DNA from: Intestinimonas butyriciproducens
Lineage (GTDB): Bacteria; Bacillota; Clostridia; Oscillospirales; Oscillospiraceae
NCBI RefSeq assembly: GCF_004154955.1
Contig: NZ_CP011524.1
Coordinates: forward strand, 1,922,001 to 1,986,000
Direction: 5' to 3'
Length of the DNA stretch: 64,000 nt
Shown: positions 23,924-32,646 of the stretch, piece after piece
Position numbering within the stretch: position 1 is the first letter of the stretch
Layout of the letters: every line of letters starts with the position of its first letter
Program-made: the position numbers and the translations under genes
Notes under the pieces: generated by a model
What the model saw: the letters and a program-made list of their open reading frames with translations, nothing else
Database searches by the model: none
Told to the model about the DNA's origin: nothing

Positions 23924-24918
23924 GCCTTCTCCTCCTCATATCCGTTGGGATGGCTCCTGTGCCAGCTCCAGGCCGTAGAGAGGATGATCTCCAGCTCGTC
24001 ATATCGGGGAGCCCAGCCCAATACCGCCTTTGCCCTCTCGGAGGACGCCACCAGTTGTGCCGGGTCCCCGGCCCGCCGGGGAGAGACCTGTGCCGGGATC
24101 GGATGCCCGGTCACGGCACGCGCGGCGTCGATGACCTCCTTCACCGTAAAGCCGACACCATTGCCCAGATTGAACACATCGCTCTCTCCCCCCCGGAGCA
24201 GATGATCCAGCGCCAGGACATGCGCCTGGGCCAGGTCGGTGACGTGGATGTAATCCCGCACACAGGTGCCGTCCTTTGTGGGATAATCCTCGCCGAAAAT
24301 GGACACATATTCCCGCTGCCCGTTGGGCACCTGGAGGATGATGGGCACCAGATGTGTCTCCGGGTTGTGGCCCTCGCCAATGGCCCCAGAGGGATGGGCG
24401 CCGCAGGCGTTGAAATACCGCAGAGCCACATATTTGAGCCCATGGGCGCGGGATACCCAACCCATCATGCGCTCCATGGCCAGCTTGGTCTCTCCGTAGC
24501 AGTTGGTGGGCGAAGTCGGGTCCGTCTCCAGAATGGGCACCCGTTTCGGCTCGCCGTAGGTGGCCGCAGTGGAGGAAAACACGATCTTGTCCACTCCGTG
24601 GGCCACCATGGACGATAGCAGCACCGTGGTGCCGCAGAGGTTATTGTCATAATACTTCAGGGGATCCGTCATGCTCTCCCCAACCTGGGAGGATGCGGCG
24701 AAGTGGACCACGCCCTCGATCTGCTCCTCCTCAAAAATCCGGTCCATGGCCGCCCTGTCCCGGATGTCCGCCTGATAGAAGCGGGCCTTGGGATGGACCG
24801 CCTGCCGGAAGCCGGTCTGGAGGTTGTCCGCCACCACTACGTCCCGGCCCGCGTCGATGAGCTCATACACGGTGTGAGAGCCGATATATCCGGCCCCGCC
24901 CAATACCAAAATTGCCAT
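23920..24918 (-). CDS. galE: UDP-glucose 4-epimerase
   Basis: 332 residues from ATG 24918 behind AAGGAAGG; the frame is open 24 codons further upstream without a start signal. The NAD-binding GGAGYIGSH is at residues 7-15, and the catalytic Tyr-x3-Lys is in NCYGETK. It interconverts UDP-galactose and UDP-glucose and is the first gene of the galE-galT operon. The LacI-type operator at 24993-25012 lies 75 bases upstream. Confidence 0.96.
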   Translation of the reverse strand: MAILVLGGAGYIGSHTVYELIDAGRDVVVADNLQTGFRQAVHPKARFYQADIRDRAAMDRIFEEEQIEGVVHFAASSQVGESMTDPLKYYDNNLCGTTVLLSSMVAHGVDKIVFSSTAATYGEPKRVPILETDPTSPTNCYGETKLAMERMMGWVSRAHGLKYVALRYFNACGAHPSGAIGEGHNPETHLVPIILQVPNGQREYVSIFGEDYPTKDGTCVRDYIHVTDLAQAHVLALDHLLRGGESDVFNLGNGVGFTVKEVIDAARAVTGHPIPAQVSPRRAGDPAQLVASSERAKAVLGWAPRYDELEIILSTAWSWHRSHPNGYEEEKA

Positions 24919-24992
24919 AGATGACCTTCCTTTCCCACTGCTGCCGATGTTCTCCGACACCAGTATATCCGTCGGCGGTTTCTCTGGCAAGC

Positions 24993-25012
24993 AAATTTTT
25001 AGTAAAAATTTA
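24993..25012. promoter_or_regulatory. Operator of the gal operon
   Basis: The palindrome AAATTTTTAGTAAAAATTT overlaps the likely galE promoter (TTGACA on the - strand at 25022-25017). Its core TTTTTAGTAAAAA is the exact reverse complement of the core at 26102-26116 in front of the repressor gene, so the same LacI-type protein probably binds both. Confidence 0.75.
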
Positions 25013-25051
25013 TCTTTGTCAAAATCGCCGGAACCGGCGCCGCATTCCTGT

Positions 25052-26086
25052 CTATTTCGCCGGGACGCCCACGCTCTCCCGGCACACCAGAGAGGGCGGC
25101 ACCACCACCTTGACCGGAAGGGTACGGACCGGCGGCCGCCCCGGCACCCGGGCCCGTTCCGCCAGCAGACGGACGGCAGTGCGGCTCATCTCCTCTACGT
25201 GGGTAGAGACCGAGGTGAGGGCGGGGGTCACCAGCTCGGAGAGGGGGGTGTCGTTAAAAGAGACCAGAGAGACGTCTTCCGGAATGGACAGCCCCGCCTC
25301 CTCCAACGCCCGGATCGCCCCCATGGCCGTCTCCTCGCTGGCGGTGAGAAAGGCTGTGGGAAGCTGCCCGCCGTCGGCGAGCCAGCTCCGCAGCGCGTCG
25401 GCGGCGGAACGCGCATCCATGGGCGTCTCCACCAGGAGCTCCGGGTCCAGAAGGCCGTGCGCCTCCATCAGGGAGAGGAACCACGTCCTGCGGACCTCCG
25501 GCGCTGGTTCCTTTCGATCTCCCAGCCTCCAGGCCGGCCCGATAAATCCGATCCGGGTGTGCCCCAGGCCCAGAAGATGGTCCAGGGCCAGCCGGATGCC
25601 CAGCTCATAGTTGAGGACTACGGAGTCGAACCGGGCGTCATCCGGCGAAGAGTTGAGAAACACCACGTTTTCGCTGACGCTCCGCAGGGACTCCGCCTGG
25701 GCCGGTGTAAAACGGCCGATGGCCACCACACCGTCCACCGCCATCCCCTCCGGCGATACAAAGCCCTCCCCTCTCGGAGTCAGGGGAAGAAACGCATATT
25801 TTTGATCCAGGCAGGCCTGCTCCACATAGCCGCGGAGGTAGAGGTAAAACGGGTCCCGGAGCTGTTGGGCCGGCGTGAGCATCTCCGCCACCGCCACCCG
25901 GAGCAGATGTTTGGGCGAGCGTCCGCGGCGGCTCTTGGTGGCGGCGTAATTCAGCCGCCCCGCCTCTTCCAGCACCCGTTTCCGCGCCTCCTCGCTCACC
26001 GCCAGCGCGGGGTCCCCCGTCAGGATGCGCGAGATCGTCGCCGGAGAGTAGCCAGTGCGCTCCGCCAGCTCCCGCAGTGTGGCCAT
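25052..26086 (-). CDS. LacI/GalR-family transcriptional repressor
   Basis: 344 residues. The N-terminal helix-turn-helix (MATLRELAERTGYSPATISRIL) and hinge helix lead into a periplasmic-binding-protein-like sensor domain with GLGHTRIGFIGP and FNDTPLSELVTPALTSV. Location and shared operators indicate that it represses galE-galT and itself, with galactose or a derivative as the likely inducer. It is transcribed in the same direction as galE-galT but from its own promoter. Confidence 0.9.
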   Translation of the reverse strand: MATLRELAERTGYSPATISRILTGDPALAVSEEARKRVLEEAGRLNYAATKSRRGRSPKHLLRVAVAEMLTPAQQLRDPFYLYLRGYVEQACLDQKYAFLPLTPRGEGFVSPEGMAVDGVVAIGRFTPAQAESLRSVSENVVFLNSSPDDARFDSVVLNYELGIRLALDHLLGLGHTRIGFIGPAWRLGDRKEPAPEVRRTWFLSLMEAHGLLDPELLVETPMDARSAADALRSWLADGGQLPTAFLTASEETAMGAIRALEEAGLSIPEDVSLVSFNDTPLSELVTPALTSVSTHVEEMSRTAVRLLAERARVPGRPPVRTLPVKVVVPPSLVCRESVGVPAK

Positions 26087-26101
26087 AGTTGTTCCCCTTT
26101 C

Positions 26102-26116
26102 ATTTTTACTAAAAAT
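26102..26116. promoter_or_regulatory. Autoregulatory operator of the LacI-type repressor
   Basis: ATTTTTACTAAAAAT lies 15 bases upstream of the repressor start codon. It is the same palindrome as at 24993-25012 in inverse orientation. Confidence 0.7.
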
Positions 26117-26377
26117 ATTGTACTCTATCAGGCTCTGTTTTTCAAGTGATGGATCGTTGCGCGGAGGTGCGGTTCTTTTACACGAAACCGGATTCCTTCA
26201 CGTTCAAAGGCCTGCCTGGTATCCTTTTGATTCCTTTCACATTTCATTGCTAAAATATTTATTTGCTCTATGTTTTGACACGATTTTAGCGCAAAAAGTG
26301 CAAAATTTATCGTGCCTTTCCCCGCATTCAGTGATACAATAACAGCATCCATGCAAACCATAAGGAGGATCCTGCGG

Positions 26378-28372
26378 ATGAATTCCAAACAAGCCTGCGC
26401 CGCCCCAGATCTGCGCTATCTGCAAATGCTCTCCCGCCAGTACCCCACGGTACAAGCGGCCAGCAGCGAGATCATCAACCTCCAGACCATCCTGAACCTG
26501 CCCAAGGGTACCGAGCACTTTATTTCCGACGTTCACGGAGAATATGAGGCCTTCCTCCATATTCTCAACTCCGCCTCGGGCGTGGTGCGGGAAAAGGTGG
26601 ACGCGCTCTTTGCCACCAGTGTTTCCAGGGCGGAGCGCGATCAGCTCTCCACACTCATTTACTATCCGTCGGAAAAGCTCTCCGAACTCTCCGGACAGCT
26701 CGAGGACAGGAACGAGTGGTACCGGATCACCCTTCACCGCCTTATTGACGTCTGCCGTCTGGTCACCTCCAAATATACCCGCTCCAAGGTCCGTAAGGCC
26801 ATGCCCAAGGAGTATGCTTACATCATCGACGAACTGCTCAACACCAATTACGAGTTTCACGACAAGCGGGACCACTACGAAAACATCATCTCCACCATCA
26901 TCGACATCGATCGGGCGGAGGACTTTATCGTGGCCGTGTGCAATCTCATCAAGCGCATGGTGGTGGACCGGCTCCACATGGTGGGCGATATGTTCGACCG
27001 CGGACCCCGGGCGGACATCATTATGGACGCCCTCATGGATTACCACACCGTGGACATCCAGTGGGGCAACCACGATGTGCTGTGGATGGGAGCCGCCACC
27101 GGGAGCCGCACACTGGTGGCCACCGTACTCTCCAACTCCATCCACTACAACAATCTGGAGGTCATCGAGACCGGTTACGGCATTTCTCTGCGGCCTCTGG
27201 CCCTTTTTGCCAATGAGATCTACAAGGATTGCGACTGCTCCTGCTTTGCCGCCAAATTCGCCGGAGACGACGCCGAGCAGTACACAGAGAAGGACAAAGC
27301 GCTGGCCGCCAGGATGCACAAGGCCATTACGGTCATTCTCTTCAAGCTGGAGGGGCAGAAGATCCTGCGCAATCCCGGCTTCGGCATGGATGACCGGCTG
27401 CTGCTGGACAAGATCGACTATGCGCACAAATGCATCACCATTGGGGACGTCAAATATGACTTGGCCGACACCGATTTCCCCACCGTGGACCGGGAACACC
27501 CCTACGAGCTCTCTCCCGAGGAGGACGAGGTCATCGGCCAGCTCACCGAGTCCTTCCAGCGCAGCGAGAAGCTGCAAAAACATGTCCGCTTTCTCTATTC
27601 CAAGGGCGGGCTATACAAGGTATTCAACGGGAATCTGCTGCTTCACGGCTGCATCCCCCTCACCCCTGACGGCCAGATCATGAAATTCAGCGTGGTGGGC
27701 TGCAAGGATCTTGGCGGGCGCGCGTTCCTGGACCATGCGGAAAAGGTGGCCCGACAGGGCTATTACGCCAAGCCCGGCTCCCCGGAGCGCCTTGCGGGCA
27801 TGGATTTCCTGTGGTTCCTCTGGTGCGGGCGCAATTCTCCGCTCTTTGGCCGGGACCGCATGACCACCTTCGAACGGCGGCTGATCAAGGACGAGTCCTC
27901 CTGGACCGAGCCTAAGAACGCCTATTACACCTACTATCATGATCCTGCGGTGTGCGACGCTCTCCTCGCCGAATTCGGCCTGGCGGGTCCCCACTGCCAC
28001 ATCATCAACGGGCATATTCCGGTCAAGTCCAAAAAGGGGGAGAGCCCGTTCAAGGCCGGGGGCAAGCTCATTGTCATTGACGGCGGCTTCTGCCGGGCCT
28101 ACCAGCCCACCACCGGCATCGCGGGCTATACCCTCATATACAACTCCAACTGCTACCGCATCGTCTCCCACCAGCCCTTTTCCGGCAAGGGAAAGGCCAT
28201 CCGCGAGAATCAGGATATCGCCTCCTCCTCCATGATCTTCGAGCGGATGGAGTCCACCGTGAAGATCTCACAGACCGATATCGGCAGTGAGCTCCAGGGA
28301 CAGGTGGACGACCTGAAGGCCCTCCTCCGAGCCTACAAGATGGGCGAGGTGAAGGAGGACCACAAGGGCTGA
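26378..28372 (+). CDS. fbp: Fructose-1,6-bisphosphatase, class III
   Basis: 664 residues from ATG 26378, with AAGGAGGA 8 bases before it; the upstream open frame is ignored. The metallophosphoesterase motifs are ISDVHGEY (near residue 50), GDMFDRGPR and WGNHD, with a late NGHIPVK histidine. It hydrolyses fructose-1,6-bisphosphate for gluconeogenesis; the class is typical of Firmicutes. It has its own transcription unit. The 290-base region upstream is AT-rich and shows no clear promoter or leader beyond the operator of the divergent repressor. Confidence 0.95.
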   Translation: MNSKQACAAPDLRYLQMLSRQYPTVQAASSEIINLQTILNLPKGTEHFISDVHGEYEAFLHILNSASGVVREKVDALFATSVSRAERDQLSTLIYYPSEKLSELSGQLEDRNEWYRITLHRLIDVCRLVTSKYTRSKVRKAMPKEYAYIIDELLNTNYEFHDKRDHYENIISTIIDIDRAEDFIVAVCNLIKRMVVDRLHMVGDMFDRGPRADIIMDALMDYHTVDIQWGNHDVLWMGAATGSRTLVATVLSNSIHYNNLEVIETGYGISLRPLALFANEIYKDCDCSCFAAKFAGDDAEQYTEKDKALAARMHKAITVILFKLEGQKILRNPGFGMDDRLLLDKIDYAHKCITIGDVKYDLADTDFPTVDREHPYELSPEEDEVIGQLTESFQRSEKLQKHVRFLYSKGGLYKVFNGNLLLHGCIPLTPDGQIMKFSVVGCKDLGGRAFLDHAEKVARQGYYAKPGSPERLAGMDFLWFLWCGRNSPLFGRDRMTTFERRLIKDESSWTEPKNAYYTYYHDPAVCDALLAEFGLAGPHCHIINGHIPVKSKKGESPFKAGGKLIVIDGGFCRAYQPTTGIAGYTLIYNSNCYRIVSHQPFSGKGKAIRENQDIASSSMIFERMESTVKISQTDIGSELQGQVDDLKALLRAYKMGEVKEDHKG

Positions 28373-28456
28373 GACGCCTCCTCCCACGTTTAGGGCCTGC
28401 GCTTCCCAGCGCTGCCCGGTTTGTCTCCGGAAGCATTTCAAACGCCGCCAAGAGAC

Positions 28457-28492
28457 AAAGAGGGGCCGCTGCCATGGCAGCGGCCCCTCTTT
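28457..28492 (+). terminator. Terminator of fbp
   Basis: AAAGAGGGGCCGCTGCC pairs with GGCAGCGGCCCCTCTTT around a CATGG centre (28457-28492). Between it and the zinc-ribbon gene ending at 28675 I see about 180 bases with no convincing gene. Confidence 0.8.
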
Positions 28493-28674
28493 CCCTATCG
28501 AACCTTTGCAAGCTGTGCGAAGATGGCCGGATGCGGGCGGGGAGCTCCGTGGGACACAGCCCGCATCCAATGGAATGGGATGCCCTGGAACACCTTGCAG
28601 AGCAGGGCTTCCAGGGCGCGAAGCCAAGACTTTTGTGCCGCTGTGCGGCGGAAAAACAACGGCATTTGTCTCCG

Positions 28675-28899
28675 CTATAGAAGGTCCCCCCCTTGTGGAC
28701 TTTCAAAAATCTCCCGGCAGCACGCCGCGCACAATTGCCCGGCCCCCTCCAGATATCCCTCCCGCCGGTCAATGGGGACCGTGCGCAGATACGGCGTCTC
28801 CCCGCCGCACAGGACGCATTTCTCACGCGCTCCGGCCGTCTGTCCGGACTCCGCCCGGCTGCGCTTCCGCTGTGCCTCACGCCAATGGATCAAACCCAT
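28675..28899 (-). CDS. Small zinc-ribbon protein
   Basis: 74 residues from ATG 28899, preceded by GGAGGAGG, which decides this start over the longer open frame. Two CxxC pairs (CVLCGG and CAACC, about 35 residues apart) suggest one zinc-binding knuckle. A basic N-terminal stretch precedes them (WREAQRKRSR). It overlaps the end of the larger zinc-ribbon gene by 23 bases and is probably expressed with it. I do not recognise a named family. Confidence 0.65.
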   Translation of the reverse strand: MGLIHWREAQRKRSRAESGQTAGAREKCVLCGGETPYLRTVPIDRREGYLEGAGQLCAACCREIFESPQGGDLL

Positions 28900-29857
28900 C
28901 GCTCCCGCCCCTCCTCCTGCTTTCCTGTTCCGGACACGCCCGCAGAACCGCTTCATACCGTGGGTTTTCCTTTGCTTTGCCCGCGCATACCGGGCAGCCG
29001 CTGGGCCGCCTCCCCGCCGTCCGGCTGGAGATGGCGCAGTTCCACACATGGCCCTCGGGACAAATCCACCAGGCTCGTTTTCGCGTCCCCGGCGTTACCA
29101 TATCCGGCGTCAGGTCCCCGTTCAGCGTGGGATGCCACTGCTTGACCAGCTCCGGATGCACTGTCGTCAGATCGTTGAAGCCCGCCAGCACCTTGCGGTT
29201 TGTACAGTAGGGGCACCCCGCCCCATCCATGCTCCGGCGGGCGACCACCGCCCGCCATACATGCCCAAGCCTGCACTGCCACCACACCCGCTTGTTGCTC
29301 CCCGCCGTCACCATGTCCGGTGTCAACGCCCCGTTTAGCGTGGGATGCCACTCCGCCGCCAGTTCCGGGGAAAGCGTGGCCAGATCGTTCTCACCGGCCA
29401 GCACCGTTCGCCCGGCACAGACCGGGCACCGACAGTTCGCTCTGGTCCGCGTGGAGACCGAAGTCTGCCAGGCGTGTCCTCTCCCGCACTGCCACCAGAC
29501 CCGCTTTTCCGAGCCCGCCAACACCTGCTCCGGCGTCAGCGCCCCGTTTTTTGTGGGGTGCCATTCCGCCGCCAGCTCCGGGTACAGCGTAGCCAGATCA
29601 TTGAAGCCGGGCAGTACGGCGCGGTTGGCGCAGAAGGGACAACCGTTTCCATAGAGGGTACGGCAGCGGACCTCCGCCTGCCATTCATGGCCCTGTTTGC
29701 ACATCCACCAAACGTGCCTGTGACTCCCCGCTGGCACCTCGTCCGGCGTCATGTCCCGGTTCCTGACGGGGTGCCACTGCATCAGGACCGATTCCAGACG
29801 ATTCCGCCTGCAATACGCCCATACCGACTCCTTGATAGGTTTTGTATGCTTTGCCAT
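28877..29857 (-). CDS. Four-repeat zinc-ribbon protein (DUF4379-like)
   Basis: 326 residues from ATG 29857 (a GTG at 29869 is possible). Four repeats of ~65 residues each contain PELxxxWHPxxNGxLTPxxVxAGSxxRVWWxC, GHxW and a terminal CPxC, the pattern of the treble-clef/zinc-ribbon domain DUF4379. The first repeat is the most divergent. The family is common in phages and gut Firmicutes and often accompanies nucleic-acid enzymes, but its function is not established. It stands in an accessory stretch beside a recombinase. Confidence 0.8.
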   Translation of the reverse strand: MAKHTKPIKESVWAYCRRNRLESVLMQWHPVRNRDMTPDEVPAGSHRHVWWMCKQGHEWQAEVRCRTLYGNGCPFCANRAVLPGFNDLATLYPELAAEWHPTKNGALTPEQVLAGSEKRVWWQCGRGHAWQTSVSTRTRANCRCPVCAGRTVLAGENDLATLSPELAAEWHPTLNGALTPDMVTAGSNKRVWWQCRLGHVWRAVVARRSMDGAGCPYCTNRKVLAGFNDLTTVHPELVKQWHPTLNGDLTPDMVTPGTRKRAWWICPEGHVWNCAISSRTAGRRPSGCPVCAGKAKENPRYEAVLRACPEQESRRRGGSDGFDPLA

Positions 29858-29894
29858 CCCTTTCCCCACCTCCCCCCGCGGATATGCCTGCTAT

Positions 29895-29925
29895 GAGAGG
29901 AGGGGACCCGACGCCCCCTCCTCTT
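29895..29925. other. Hairpin upstream of the zinc-ribbon gene
   Basis: AGAGGAGGGG pairs with CCCCCTCCTCTT around GACCCGACG. There is no T-run on the - strand. It may terminate whatever once followed the gene remnant at 30058, or may be chance. Confidence 0.35.
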
Positions 29926-30057
29926 TCCGTGCTTCTTCTCAATCCCCGAACACCGAATCGGTATCGGAGGAGACGACCTCACCGGGCTCTCAGAGGAATT
30001 GGCCTCCGGCCACGCCCGCTCCAGGGCCGCCCAGTCGCGGACTGGCCGCAGCCCGGT

Positions 30058-30228
30058 CTAGACCTCGTAGACATTCCCGTCGTCGTCATCCTTCGGGTCG
30101 TAATTGTGGGAGTTGGTGGCCTTCTGCACGTCGGCGTAGTACCACTCGGTCGTATCCGCGCTGCCCACCAGCAGCGCCGTCGTCACGATATTCCCAGTCT
30201 TTTCAGCAGCACGGGCATCGGCTTCTCT
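30058..30228 (-). pseudogene. C-terminal remnant of an unrecognised protein
   Basis: On the - strand an open stretch with no start codon runs from a stop near 30229 to a TAG at 30060-30058. It encodes about 55 residues with protein-like composition, including VTTALLVGSADTTEWYYADV and the acidic end DPKDDDGNVYEV. The coding look and the lack of an upstream gene suggest the 3' stump of a lost gene. The aromatic WYYADVQKA segment resembles the ends of some SLH-type surface proteins, but this is a weak impression. Confidence 0.45.
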
Positions 30229-30249
30229 CCCGCATGGTTACAAATTTCA

Positions 30250-30297
30250 TTTTGCGTGCAATTCTGCGCAAAAATGCAGACTTTCCTGCGCAAAAGT
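30250..30297. repeat. Short inverted and direct repeats beside the recombinase gene
   Basis: TTTTGCG (30250-30256) and CGCAAAA (30267-30273) form an inverted repeat. CTGCGCAAAA is then repeated directly at 30287, and the palindrome CCTGCGCAGG follows at 30368, just after the recombinase 3' end. Repeated TGCGCA cores of this kind could be resolvase binding sites. Confidence 0.4.
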
Positions 30298-30382
30298 ATT
30301 ATTATATAAATAATGTCGTGTTCTATGTAAAATAGAGGAATAGCGGAACCTTTTATGGCACTGTTCCCCTGCGCAGGAAATT

Positions 30383-31021
30383 CTACTCACAAAAGCAGAA
30401 ATTTTGGCGAAATTGCTTTTCTTTTTGTAATCGAAGCATGTGCTCCCATTTTAGAAACGTGTTTTGTGAGACTCCCAGCAGGGCCGCAGCCTGACGGGAA
30501 TTGAACTCGCCCCCCGTCCAGCGCGCCCGGACCTCCAGAAAGTTCTCGGGCACCGGGATGGCCTCCCGCCCGAACCGCACTCCCCGCGCCTTAGCCGCCG
30601 CAATGCCCTCCCGTTGCCGCTGGCGAATGAATTCGCGCTCCGTCTGCGCCACATAGCTTAAAAGCTGCAGCACGATGTCCGCAATCAATGTCCCTGTCAG
30701 ATCCCGGTCCTGCCGTGTATCCAGAAGCGGCATATCCAAAACTACAATGGCGGCATTCTTCTCCTTCGTGATGAGCCGCCACTGCTCCAGGATCTCGTTG
30801 TAGTTGCGCCCCAGCCGGTCAATGCTCTTGACGAACAGCGTATCGCCCGGACGAAGCCGGTGCAGCAGTCGCTGATACCCTTGCCGGTCAAAGTCCTTGC
30901 CCGACTGCTTGTCCATATAGATTTTCTTTTCCTCCACCCCGGCTTTATAAAGTGCGTCGAGCTGTCTCGCCTCGTTCTGCTCGCGGGTGGATACCCGGAT
31001 ATAACCGTAGGTCTGCCGCAT
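30383..31021 (-). CDS. Serine recombinase (resolvase/invertase family)
   Basis: 212 residues. The catalytic serine is in YGYIRVSTREQNEARQ (Ser11), with SIDRLGRNYNEI and QTEREFIRQRQREGI in the expected order, and a C-terminal helix-turn-helix (SRQAAALLGVSQNTFLKWE). This is the small resolvase/invertase type, which cuts and rejoins DNA at short inverted sites. No transposase, cargo or paired inverted repeats flank it, so it is either a relic or acts on sites outside the window. Confidence 0.9.
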   Translation of the reverse strand: MRQTYGYIRVSTREQNEARQLDALYKAGVEEKKIYMDKQSGKDFDRQGYQRLLHRLRPGDTLFVKSIDRLGRNYNEILEQWRLITKEKNAAIVVLDMPLLDTRQDRDLTGTLIADIVLQLLSYVAQTEREFIRQRQREGIAAAKARGVRFGREAIPVPENFLEVRARWTGGEFNSRQAAALLGVSQNTFLKWEHMLRLQKEKQFRQNFCFCE

Positions 31022-31102
31022 CGTAAACTCCTCCTTTATCCAGATACATTTATTTTAGAAAACTTGCTGCCCTATATTTTGGCCCTTTTCTTCCATAAAG
31101 TT

Positions 31103-31135
31103 AGACCCGAATCCTCATTTTGAGGATTCGGGTCT
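31103..31135. terminator. Hairpin in the recombinase upstream region
   Basis: A 15-bp perfect stem (AGACCCGAATCCTCA / TGAGGATTCGGGTCT) with a TTT loop. The region 31022-31371 holds this hairpin and the next one, and no gene I can support. Confidence 0.55.
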
Positions 31136-31282
31136 TCTGTTTTCAGCATTTCGCTTTCCGGCGGAGTCGTCGGATAGGGCAGCGCGGGCACGCTGCGTCC
31201 CCGGGATGGGGTCGGTCGGGCCAGGGCCGCGGCTATGTTCACCCACTTCCTCACCGCGCAGGCGCAAGGCCCCCTCACACAT

Positions 31283-31329
31283 AAGCATGGCCCGGCGGGA
31301 ATCAATCGATTCCCGCCGGGCCATGCTTT
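31283..31329. repeat. 47-bp near-perfect palindrome
   Basis: AAGCATGGCCCGGCGGGAAT (31283-31302) is the exact reverse complement of 31310-31329, with only a short CAATCGA centre that is itself partly palindromic. It lies 43 bases after the metallo-beta-lactamase gene and is its likely terminator, although no T-run follows on either strand. Confidence 0.7.
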
Positions 31330-31371
31330 CACCCTCCGGCGTCCTGTTATCTCTCCGGGCCCGCGCCCTTT

Positions 31372-32412
31372 CTATGGTTTACACCGTCCGCAGGGGGTGT
31401 ACCCTGCGTTCACCGCGTCCGTCCGGTTGGCGAACTCCACCTGATTCCGCTCCGCCGGGAGGCCCGAGCAGTCCGGGCGATGGAACACTTTAGAGTTTAT
31501 ATTTCCAATGTAGTGATCCGCCTGAGCTCCCTGAGTGGGATTGGTGGGAACACCGGCATTCTTTTGGACCGCAAAGGAGATGCTCTCTCCATCACTGGTC
31601 GCCACAATATGTCCCTGCAGGTCGGTGCGGTAAACTGTTACATCCGCATCCCGGAGGCGGCTCATGGTCTCCTCATGGGGATGCCCGTAGTCGTTCCCCT
31701 CCCCCACGGAGATGACGGCATACTCCGGCGCCACCTCCCGAAGAAAGGGATAGCTGGTGGAAGTATTGCTGCCGTGATGCCCCACCTTGAGCACATCGGC
31801 CTGCAACGCAGCCCCTGCTTCCAGCATATCGGCCTCGGCATCCCGCTCCGCGTCGCCGGTAAATAGGAAGGAGGTCTCTCCATAGTCCAGGCGCAGGACG
31901 ATGGATGTGTTGTTGGTGTCCTCATATGCCTTCTGCGGACCCAGCACCGTCACCGAGGCGTCCCCCACGGTCCAGGTATCCCCGGGAGAGGGAGACGTGA
32001 CCTCCAGCCCCTGCTGCCGCGTGTACTTGAGGAAATTTTCAAAGGCCTTGGTGTCGTACTCCGTCACCGGGGCGAGCACATGCTCCGCCGGATACTGGCT
32101 CAGCGGGCCGGAAAGCCCTCCCACATGGTCCTCGTGGGCGTGGGTGCACACCACGTAATCCAGAGAGTCCACCCCCTGGTCGGCCAGGTAGGAGACCACC
32201 AGGCTGGAGTCGGCCACATTGCCTCCGTCGATGAGCATACTCTCTCCGCCGCAGAGGATCAGCGCGGAATCCGCCTGCCCCACGTCGATATAGTGAACCT
32301 CCAGCGCGCCCTCCGTTGGGGCGGCGGTGGGCGCGCTCTGCCCTTCTCCCCCGCAGGCCGTTGTGCTCAGCGCCAGCAGCAGCGCCAAGATCAAATTTTC
32401 AATAATTCGCAT
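31372..32412 (-). CDS. ComEC/Rec2-like metallo-beta-lactamase lipoprotein
   Basis: 346 residues from ATG 32412 behind AAGGAAGG. The signal ends in a lipobox (LALSTTACGG), so the enzyme is outside the membrane. The metallo-beta-lactamase fold is intact: VHYIDVGQADSALI, the metal site CTHAHEDHVGG (HxHxDH), FTGDAE and KVGHHGSNTS. The C-terminus (HRPDCSGLPAERN...CGRCKP) resembles a DNA-binding Ada-type zinc module. Proteins of this layout are thought to be exported nucleases related to the ComEC nuclease domain. Confidence 0.85.
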   Translation of the reverse strand: MRIIENLILALLLALSTTACGGEGQSAPTAAPTEGALEVHYIDVGQADSALILCGGESMLIDGGNVADSSLVVSYLADQGVDSLDYVVCTHAHEDHVGGLSGPLSQYPAEHVLAPVTEYDTKAFENFLKYTRQQGLEVTSPSPGDTWTVGDASVTVLGPQKAYEDTNNTSIVLRLDYGETSFLFTGDAERDAEADMLEAGAALQADVLKVGHHGSNTSTSYPFLREVAPEYAVISVGEGNDYGHPHEETMSRLRDADVTVYRTDLQGHIVATSDGESISFAVQKNAGVPTNPTQGAQADHYIGNINSKVFHRPDCSGLPAERNQVEFANRTDAVNAGYTPCGRCKP

Positions 32413-32587
32413 TTTTTCGTCCTTCCTTTTCCTTTGTGCCAAATCGGCTCCATGCTGTTTGAGATGCACCATTATGGATGAAATCTGCGTACAAAACGCA
32501 GGGTCCCGCCGAGAAGCAGGAGCGCAATAGAGCTATCGCGCCGCCGGTATTTTTCAGTGTATCACAAATTTTTCTTGCATAGGAGTC

Positions 32588-32616
32588 TTGACTTTTTCCT
32601 GTGCACCGGCTATGAT
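32588..32616 (+). promoter_or_regulatory. Strong sigma-A promoter of the MATE leader
   Basis: TTGACT (32588-32593), a 17-base spacer and TATGAT (32611-32616). Transcription should start near 32623, giving a leader of about 256 nucleotides before the MATE gene. Confidence 0.8.
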
Positions 32617-32646
32617 GGCCACAGAACACAGAAAGGGCGCATCTTC

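Noticed and set aside
28474-28680. Possible 68-residue + strand protein after fbp
   Set aside because: Starts inside the fbp terminator hairpin, has no ribosome site, and its composition is not protein-like.
28877-29857. Regular repeats as a CRISPR array
   Set aside because: The ~195-base periodicity is in-frame coding for zinc-ribbon repeats, not short direct repeats with spacers.
31072-31332. Possible 86-residue - strand protein upstream of the recombinase
   Set aside because: The frame runs through two perfect hairpins and lacks a ribosome site; the apparent phrases come from the palindromes.
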